This document shows positions 56,209 through 64,000 of a stretch of DNA of 64,000 nucleotides, in pieces (positions within the stretch are counted from its first letter, which is position 1; each line of letters begins with the position of its first letter). Below the pieces are notes generated by a model. That model made no database searches, was not told where the DNA came from, and worked only from the letters and a program-made list of their open reading frames with translations. The position numbers and the translations under genes were made by a program. Source of the DNA: Hygrocybe punicea (Eukaryota; Basidiomycota; Agaricomycetes; Agaricales; Hygrophoraceae); assembly GCA_963556145.1 (NCBI GenBank), contig OY744461.1, positions 62,001-126,000 on the forward strand. Direction: 5' to 3'.

Positions 56209-58040
56209 TCATTGGCCAAACATTTCTTGACACATTTGCAGTCCAGTAATCCACCGAAGACGATAGCCCTCCATTGTACACAAGCAAAGTGTGTTGAGTT
56301 GAGAATCAAGACGGTCTAACTGATCAGGTGACAACGGGCAGTTGGGTTCGAGCACCTCGACATTGGACAGGTGTTCAGGTTCGTGTGTGATGAATGGATT
56401 GTCAGCAAAGTGTTCATTGGGATTTGCTATATCATGGTGGATGCGGACCTGTTCATCGTCTAATGCCTCCCAATCAATGCCATATCCCGCCACTTCAGCT
56501 TCGACAATGTCCTCTAGCTCAGGTTCCTGGATTCCAGCTAGTCCCCTAGGTCCATTCTGGATCATGCCGAATAGGAACATGTCCCGGGGGCTTCGTTGCC
56601 TCTCTCCACGAATACTGAGACTGTGGGTGTTCCATGCTTCCGCCCATTCCAGTGCATCTTGATTAATTGCCGACAGGAAGCAGTGATGAAGCAGCCAGAT
56701 ATGTGCATCGGAGTCAGTGTTTAGTCCGTTGTAGAGCTCGAGATCTTGAAAGAACGATTTCCATTTCTTCCCAAATCCAGATGTCACATCAACCCAAAGA
56801 CGCTCTATGCGTATGTTGTGGACACTCCTAGATTGGATAGCGATTACTATTAATCCAGAGATGCATTATATATGCCCACCTTCCCCAGATATATGACCCC
56901 CTTGCAACACCTCGAGTACTCTCCATGAACGCTGCAACGAGCAGGTTTTCTGTCCCATGGTCACCACGGACTCGACTTGGTAGGCCATGCTCTTCAACAA
57001 CCTCCATGAACAGATCTAAAACTGTCCGAGCACGATTATTGTCGCTAGCACGAATCCCAGTCACAAGCCTGGAGAATCCATCTATAAAAGCGTGTATGAT
57101 GATCTTCCATCGTATTAAACCTTACATACAAGTCAGCTCAAATCGGAATTGGATAAAAATAAAACCTGCCATGCTGTCCATCATGGTGAGCCAGGGAATT
57201 AGGTCCAGCAACTGAGTATACTCTCCGTTCAATTCGACGTGACCCAAAAGTAGCAACAGGAGGGCCATGGACACGAATGTATGAAGCATGCAGGTGGTCT
57301 CGTGGAATTCGATGTCCCATGTGTTGAAGATGTCCATTGATCATCCTCTGACCAAAGGAAGGGAAAGTTTTGAGGATATGGCGCATGATGGTATCAAGGT
57401 CATTATCAGAGAGATCAGACATTGGTGCTGTTGATGAAGAATAGACACGAAAGGTGGAACCATCTTCTGCTTCATAATCTATGTACACAGGAGGACCAGG
57501 ATCTACAATGCCATACTCCAGGGCACAATGGCGTATGGTACGAGCTGAAATATTGAAGACAGGTGCAAGATGGGTGGTACCACGCAGTTCCAGTGCTGCC
57601 GCAAGAAGATCACGATTAATCTCCACCCGAGGGCGACCAGGTTGGCCAGAATGGATCAGACGAGTTGTTTCGATCCTGCCAGGATCAGGTGGATCGGCTG
57701 AAATATAACTAGCTGCATCGAGATGAGCTATCATAGATTGGAGATTTCCTTCAATTGTAATGATTTCCTCCAGCGAAATTATGCAAGCATGCTTTACAAT
57801 GTTGAAATCCATAAGTTTTCCGTCAAAATCACTGCAAGAACGTACTTGTTGCACCACTACCATCAACCGAAGGCATTCATTGTGGTGAGCCTGTAGCCGA
57901 GCGATGTCGCCAACCTGGGTCTTTAGTGCCTGACTCACTTGGTGACCTATCTCTGTAACAGCAGTACGGATTGTGTATAGAGGCAGTAAGTCCATGAGGA
58001 TAGGTAGGTGGCACAACAGTGACGCTTCCTGTCTAGTCAC
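56209..58040 (-). CDS. DDE integrase-like (rve-type catalytic core) protein
   Basis: Starts MTRQEASLLCHLPILMDLLP. An alpha-helical region follows, then the helix-turn-helix-like GRPRVEINRDLLAAALELRG and RTIRHCALEYGIVDPGPP. The catalytic core has HHDGQH (first Asp), after an intron LIRWKIIIHAFIDGFSRLVT, then LPSRVRGDHGTENLLVAAFM (second Asp), an intron, and SVHNIRIERLWVDV (Glu). A C-terminal region with WNTHSLSIRGERQRSPRDMF and DIANPNEHFADNPF ends RLRWITGLQMCQEMFGQ. The D,D,E triad is present and the frame is clean, so it may be active or domesticated. The first intron seems to use GC-AG. Divergent neighbour of the HECT-like gene. Known as a repeated family in Agaricomycetes; its transposon class is unclear to me. 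Confidence 0.82.
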
Positions 58041-58579
58041 TGTGACTGTCGCGCGTTGTCATTTTCCATCGGCACCCATGGCCCTTCCTCCACGTCGAAA
58101 CTGCCTACAATGCTCAGGGATTTGTGCTGAATTTGTGCCCGTCGATGCAACTGTATGCTTTTGATATCATTTTCAATCATTGCGCTTACCATGTCAACCA
58201 GGATGTTCGTCAAGAAAGTGAATGTTATTGCGGGCATTATTACAGTTTACACACCCACCCTGTGGAGCCTGAGTTGCCTGCCAAGGGAGGATGTCGGCAA
58301 ACATCCTGTTCTGCTTTTCACGCGGTGAGATTCCTCACACTCGTTTCTGATGCATCCGCTGAAAAATTATACAGACTAGTCAACCAACCCTTCCTCGTAC
58401 TCCATGTGTATGTGGTCAGCTGTGGTTGACACATGAAACGTAACTACCTTCAGGTCATTCACAACTCATGCACTCATGACTGATCTCGTGTGATAATCAG
58501 GTTGACATCAAATTTGCTGCCGGCCAGCTCACACCCAAGCAACTTTGCACCAATTCCTCCACCGCCTCCATTTGCAACA

Positions 58580-61500
58580 ATGTCTACTCCTGTAGCTCAG
58601 TGGACACCTTCACAGCCTCCACTCTCTGGTTCTGTCAATGACCGGAGAGTTGCAGCTTACCAGTCGCATCGCCAGCAAGTTCCAACTCAAGCTCTACCAG
58701 ATTTCAGTTCTCACCCCTCAAATTCAACACGTATTACTCAGCGCCGACCTCGTCATGCATTTCCTGCTACTGTTGCATCAAATTCCACAGCCTCAAATTC
58801 GTCTGTTCAAATAGTTTATTTCGATGTTTTATTGTATCCGTATCCTGTGAGTCAGCCGTATACCAACTATATTAGATTCAGAACATGTAACATTAGCATG
58901 TTCAGCTTGCTAATGGCATAGCATTCCATCCCGAAGACTGTCCACCAACGCCCCGTATTTTCAATGCAACAACGAAGTTAACTCTGCAAATCCAGCACTT
59001 TCAAGCATGTAATCTCTTTTTTAATATTCAGTATAGCGGTTCACCTGACGATAACATCACTGCTCACCTGAATCGTGAAATTATTTCCCATTGTTCCGAC
59101 AATCACATTGCGCTTCCTCCGTATCCTGCTGTCCTTGCTGCAACAAATGGTTTGGTAGACAACCTGGTAGATCAAGAGAACTTCCAGAGGCTGACCTGGA
59201 GTCTGGCTTCGGTTGGATACAGCATCAACCCGCGAGGGTTGGGACCATATCAGAAACTCAGTCCAGCCAGTTTGCGTTACAACGAAATGACGCTCGGTTA
59301 TCTTTCTTCAAATTCATTTCGGAAAGTCAAGAACCCGCTGCAGGATAGGCCACTGCTTATAATTTGTGCGCCAGTTTCATCGGATTGTCATTTCCTTATA
59401 AACATTGCATTTGCATAGATCCGGCCTTTGGGATAGTTCAAGGTCCCATTGAACCGTTGCTCGCACAACCACATCCTTGCTTTGCCTCATGAGCAGTACA
59501 TGGATTCCTGACAAATTCCATTAATGAATTAACTGAAAGCGAACCACCCTCCTGCTTCGAGTCCTGTCCTAGCACTTCATCCAACACAAATGGCTCAACG
59601 GGTGAACCTGTGCATCCTCCTCTCCTGGGGTCATCGTTTGTGCCGCATACCAATGCTTCTACTACCCCAATATCTTCCACTGCTGTTTCTGCTGATGCAC
59701 CATTGTTGGCTTCTGTTTTGTCGTCTGCTGTACGGATATCTCCTGCTTCCTCTGCCAGTACTCTCGCTTCCGGTTCCACATCAGCATCGTCATCCAGTTT
59801 AAATACGCCAGCTTCATTTGTCGGTACTCTGGCTTCTGATTCTGAACAGAACTCACCAGGATTTCACATTTCTCCCCGCTTCCTAAACCAAGAAGTTCTG
59901 TTCTTCCCTGACACGCCTTCTCCACCACCGGATGTGCCTTTATCTCCTGTGTCAGGCCACCTTGATCTGCAGTCCCTTCCAGATGCCTGGCACCCCTCGT
60001 TTTCATCCTGGCAGACTGATCTCGAATGCCGTATTGATCTGTTGGATGAAATGGACCATCAGTTTTTCTTGAAGGCTCATGATATTGACTTGGCAGCACA
60101 GGGCCTTCTCGAATTAGTTGTTGCACTGTATTCTGGTCATCAGAACCTGACCCGTGAGCGTCGGGTTGAATTGGGGGTCAAGACTATGAACAATTCTTCC
60201 ATCGCTTCTATGTTTTTCAAAAGCAATGTCACCTTCCACGTGTGAGTTTTTTGATCCTGAGTTTGCAATTCTGCGCATTCTCACTGTTTTCAGGGGTGAA
60301 GGAACTGGTGATGGAGTAGTTCAATCTGTGCTCGAGGCAGCAATTCAGAAGATGACCATGGACGCCAGGTTTTGGCGCTGTACACTGGATGAGGGGTACT
60401 ACACGTTGGCGCCAAGATTGGACTCTACCCCACAGCGCCGAATCCAGATCAAGTCTTTCGCAACCCTCATTATGATAGCTATTTTCCATGGCATAAGCCC
60501 CAATCCAATTTCGCCATTTCTTCTTTCCAGCATCCTTCAGGGTAATCACGTACTACAAGATCAGCAATTCATCGCAGCCGTGGCTCCTTTAACTGCAAGA
60601 ATGTTTTCAGATTGGCCCACCGACAACTCACCTGTACCGGCCACAAGCACAAACCTGTCTTTGTTGGCAAACCTGAACATTGAGGTATTTGTTGAGAACG
60701 ATGTGCTTTGTTTGAAACTTCTGACACCAGTATTGCTAGTACCAGGATGTCTCCGACTTTGAGGCCTCTCAGTTGCAGGCTCTCCGGTCACTTGTTTTCC
60801 ATGATACTCTTGTTGGGAAACTGGAGGCTACTGAAGTTGCGGCATTCAATGAAGGACTGTTCGTCAAGATATCTGACAGTATTCCTGATGCATCCGCAGT
60901 ACGTTCTATATCTTAACATTTTGATAATCGTCTGACGTGCATCATTCAGGCATTTAGAATGTCATCCGGAAGATTTCTGATGAAACAACTGTATTGTCGT
61001 CGTATCACGGAACCCAATCAAGTCCTGGAGCAGGTCATTTTCCCTCATATAGCTGACAATGCGTTTCTTCCCATTTTACATGCCGGCACACCAGAACTTG
61101 AAGAAAATGTACCTTATGATGGTCTTCGTCTACGCCTTTTGGCCGAGCGGTTCAAGAAACATTTCCAGCGCTATCTACATGGTTGTGGCCATCTTGACCT
61201 ACTGGTCTATAACAGTCTGATCAACCAAGAACTACGAGGAGAGGCTAAGAAGGATCCTGGATTCCGGGCTTGTCAGTTTGCATCGCTCATGAGTGGATCC
61301 ATTTTTCTGGCTTTACCTGCACGCGATATGGAGGTGTGTTGGTTATGGTGAATCATTGATGATTTCTATGACTCTTTATCTTCAGATCCGGTTTGTCAGG
61401 CGGTTTGCAAACAACCACACGAGGCCTGCTGATGCTCCAGCAGACTGGAAGGCAAGCAAGCCTTGTTACGTTTGTGACAACGCTGACAGCCAGTGATAAC

Positions 61501-61703
61501 AGATCCCAGCGCAACCATTATGGTTCCATAGCTGCTTCTATTATGTGGATCTCCCAGTCACGCTTGGTCTGGTGGACATCCTCAATGCTCCTGTGCCTGA
61601 CGAACCAACTGCCGTTTCTGATTTCGACAGTTGGATTCATCAAGGCATATTCCCCATTGCACAGATCCTCGAGAGCGGTTCAGAGACTTTCAACAAAGTG
61701 TAG
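58580..61703 (+). CDS. HECT-like domain protein, divergent partner of the integrase gene
   Basis: Start MSTPVAQWTPSQPPLSGSVN (58580); exon 1 ends before a GTGAGT donor at 58847. Next comes HPEDCPPTPRIFNATTKLTL, then DNLVDQENFQRLTWSLASVG, a Ser/Pro-rich linker (59600-59950), LDEMDHQFFLKAHDIDLAAQ and FRGEGTGDGVVQSVLEAAIQ (HECT-like opening with a glycine-rich turn). Then come FWRCTLDEGYYTLAPRLDST, ISPFLLSSILQGN, VAAFNEGLFVKISDSIPD, GHLDLLVYNSLINQELRGEA and FLALPARDMEIRFVRRFANN. The end YVDLPVTLGLVDILNAPVPD continues to FPIAQILESGSETFNKV and stops at 61703. About seven introns. A catalytic Cys in HECT position is not certain (candidate FHSCFYYVDLP), so ligase activity is unproven. Confidence 0.7.
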
Positions 61704-62324
61704 ATACCAATATTGTATTTCGTCAGTTAACTCTGATTTTACTAGATTTCTTTTACTGACTGGTTCTATGGTGCTAGTAAACCTGCCGAGCACATTCACA
61801 CACCCGTAATGCATCATGTACCAATCATCAGCAAACCCTACAGAACTGTGTAGCGCTGCATCCACATCCGAGTCCTACACCCTTCAAAACACTGTATCCG
61901 ACATTCTCTGACTGCGTTCAACCACCATACCCCCACCAATCACATACCATGTCCTTCACACTCACTGCATCACAACTACTGTTTCTATAGCGTTCACTCG
62001 TACATGCACCTCCTTCACAGAACCCGTATCACTGATCATTGACCTGTATGTATGTACAACAACCTAGACTTGTAAACATGCGAGCGGCAAGTAAGTTTTC
62101 ACTATGAAACGCCAACGAGGTGCTTCAAAAACGAGTGAAAGGGTCTTAATATCCTTGTTCACTTCCCGCTCAATTTGCGTTGGCTCCGATTTGATGGATG
62201 ATTTCACAATAGTCATTGTAAACGGCCAGCGTCTGGTACACAACGGTTGTATTGGGTCCCACCTATTCTACTCACTCCTCCTTGTTGTCTTGCACCTCCA
62301 GGTCCTCCACTTGCTCTCATTCCC
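61704..62324. other. Intergenic
   Basis: 3' flank of the HECT-like gene, mostly A/T- and C-rich, with no recognisable frame. Confidence 0.4.
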
Positions 62325-62560
62325 ACACAGGTAAGCACCTGCTCGTGTCACCATAGATGAATCAATGAACTCAACGAGCCACTCGCCGAGCTGGTTGTGG
62401 TTGTAGTCTAAAATGATGTCGGAAATGAAAGATTCAGCAGCACGAAATTGTTTTTAGACAGGAAAATTGAATCGTACCGTTGTCGTCGACACAGGAGAAC
62501 CAGATTTCAGAGGGTAGGTGATCCCACTCGACGGACAGGTTGAAGAAGTCAGTGAATCTT
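62325..62560 (-). pseudogene. Two-exon gene fragment, family unknown
   Basis: Minus strand FFNLSVEWDHLPSEIWFSCV, then DDN, a 70-nt GT...AG intron (62477 down to 62408), and DYNHNQLGEWLVEFIDSSMV, TRAGAYLCG. The splice join is clean, which argues for a real gene segment. No start, end or name can be given. Confidence 0.35.
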
Positions 62561-62654
62561 CAAATGACCGCTGTTAGATTGGGATTTATAGGCAAGTGAA
62601 AACATACCGATCAGAATAAAACTACCTCAACTCTCAGCTTGATAATAGTCTTCC

Positions 62655-62724
62655 TTGCACAGTGGAGGCTCATCGTCTTCGGTGGATTACTGCATTACAT
62701 GTATGTCAACAGATGTTTGGGCAA
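62655..62724 (+). pseudogene. Second C-terminus of the integrase family
   Basis: Plus-strand EAHRLRWITALHVCQQMFG, then QQ and TGA, aligned in frame with EGYRLRWITGLQMCQEMFGQ at the end of the integrase at 56209. Orientation is opposite to that gene. Nothing upstream on this strand extends the match, so it is a fragment. Confidence 0.6.
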
Positions 62725-64000
62725 CAGTGACATGTACCATATATTTCCCATATGGATCGCCTTCGTTGTGAGCGACTCTCCACATCGCCCTCGTCGTCTT
62801 CGTTGCTGTGCGCTCAGTCCGCCACCGTTAGTTCCGCTGATTGAGGCCGTTGGTCGAAAATCTCGGGGGTGCTCCTGCTCGGTTTTGAGGGCGTGCAGGG
62901 GGGCGTGCTTGGCGCGAATCGTCGCCGTCGTTGTAGTAGTCCTCGTTCCCGTCGTTGTTGAATGTGAGTGTGGCGGAGGCGAGTTGGGGGGCGCGTTGGT
63001 GGTAGCAAAGGCAAGTGTCAATAATAATATATTCAGAGTATTAATAATAATTAAATATTTATTTGTCTCTGGAGTGTGAAATCACGGCTTGGAGTGTACG
63101 AAGTGGAAAGGGCAAGTGTTCAAAGTGAAAGTGGAGTGTGCAAAGTGAAAGCACAAGCGTACGAAGTAAAGAAGGAAGAGTGTGAAGCAAAACAGAAGTG
63201 TAAGAAGTTAAGGTGAAGTCGTGTGAATTGAATCTGTTGGAGTGCAAATGGAGTTGGTGTCGTGCAAAGATAATTGATGGTGTTTAAAGTTTATTCAGCA
63301 ATTTCAAGGATAATCATTTTGTCCAACAAGGACCCTCATAGCTACGCCTTTAGACAATTGCAATAATCCCTCTGGTTGGCATTCCGAACTGCGTTGATAT
63401 ACGTTGATATCCCAATTACAATCAATGGCGGCGGCCATTTTCAGGCGTCAGTCGCAATCTCCGCCATACCACATTCTCCAGTATTCTCCAGTGCACTCTT
63501 CCATCCCGCTATACCTGGAACCCTCTAGCACGTCTCTCGCCCCTATGGCATTGCTCATGTACCGTCTACCACCCTTTCGCACCCTCATAAATGCTCCATT
63601 TTTATGGCGGTTTATTTCCCGCTCTCCCGCTTCCATCAAGTCTAGCATCCTATCGTACCCTACCCTTCAAAACAATTTACCACCTGTCAGCTTTCCTTCC
63701 TGGCATCCTCCCCGCTCTCTTATGGCCCACCTATCACCTAATGTATTTACTGTGTCTCGCGCTTACAGAGCCCAATGAAATCGATTTTATTGCCTTCTAA
63801 AATTTGGCTACCTTCGACATTACATCTTTACGGCGGCATCCAGCCAGGCTTCGCAGGCACTAAGTTAATCACCTTGCTTTGATCAGATTGCAGATACAAA
63901 TACAGATGAATCAGAACGGGTGCTATATCATACAGAGCCATTTGTCCTACATTATTAGTACATGTAACATAACAGAGCTAGGCAAATTCGTGCGGAGTAG
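62725..64000. other. No secure gene to the window end
   Basis: Frames at 62639-63079 and 63404-63778 are open but compositional. At 63070-63250 there is an imperfect repeat of GTGTGCAAAGTGAAA-like words. Confidence 0.3.

Noticed and set aside
56209..62740. Reading the inverted integrase ends at 56.2 and 62.7 kb as terminal inverted repeats of one transposon
   Set aside because: The similarity is of coding sequence and keeps the reading frame, so a second gene fragment explains it more simply.
1..64000. tRNA, rRNA and CRISPR features
   Set aside because: No tRNA-like T-loop with matching arms, no ribosomal sequence and no spaced direct-repeat array was seen by eye; a covariance search would be needed to exclude tRNAs.

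Overview
The window looks like nuclear DNA of an Agaricomycete-type basidiomycete. Ordinary genes are cut by many short GT-AG introns (about 50-70 nt). The proteins (DHTKD1-type dehydrogenase, myo-inositol oxygenase, polyporopepsin-like protease, single-pass ectodomain protein, integrase/HECT-like pair) and the transposons (Copia, Gypsy, Tad-like LINEs, DIRS, hAT) fit that group. The species cannot be named from the sequence.

Layout. 0.4-9.4 kb: a decayed Copia element, then a decayed LINE on the minus strand; each is split by a non-autonomous hAT element (E1, E5), and E5 itself carries a small solo LTR. 9.6-18.7 kb: a gene island on the minus strand with DHTKD1, a HAD phosphatase, myo-inositol oxygenase and one unrecognised gene. 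18.7-21.2 kb: hAT element E4 with hAT element E2 nested inside. 22-42.2 kb: a transposon graveyard holding Gypsy, an interrupted LINE, a 5'-truncated LINE on the opposite strand, a DIRS element, three copies of one long solo LTR (1649, 1673 and 1673 bp, each with a 5-bp target duplication), a 1849-bp mini LTR retrotransposon with identical LTRs inside one of them, and hAT element E3 inside the DIRS. 42.2-55 kb: gene-bearing sequence with a beta-trefoil candidate, a secreted aspartic protease and a signal-peptide/TM protein, plus long stretches I could not resolve. 54.7-55.3 kb: a sixth hAT-like internal region (E6) without recognisable ends. 56.2-61.7 kb: a divergently transcribed pair, DDE integrase-like and HECT-like. 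61.7-64 kb: fragments, including a second C-terminus of the integrase family.

Main observations. Five hAT-like elements have 7-8 of 8 matching target-duplication bases and TA(G/A)-type inverted termini, yet quite different terminal sequences. They and the sixth region share a nested palindrome (outer arms ACCTCGCGAA/TTCGCGAGGT around a GTCAATTGAC core). They also share a first-exon-like segment ending in a splice donor, with a GGAPT/GASTP peptide on the minus strand. The long solo LTRs carry a 56-codon membrane-peptide frame whose changes between copies are mostly synonymous. The nesting gives a relative insertion history: DIRS, then long LTR, then mini element; LINE, then E5, then mini solo LTR; Gypsy, then LINE, then long LTR; E4, then E2.
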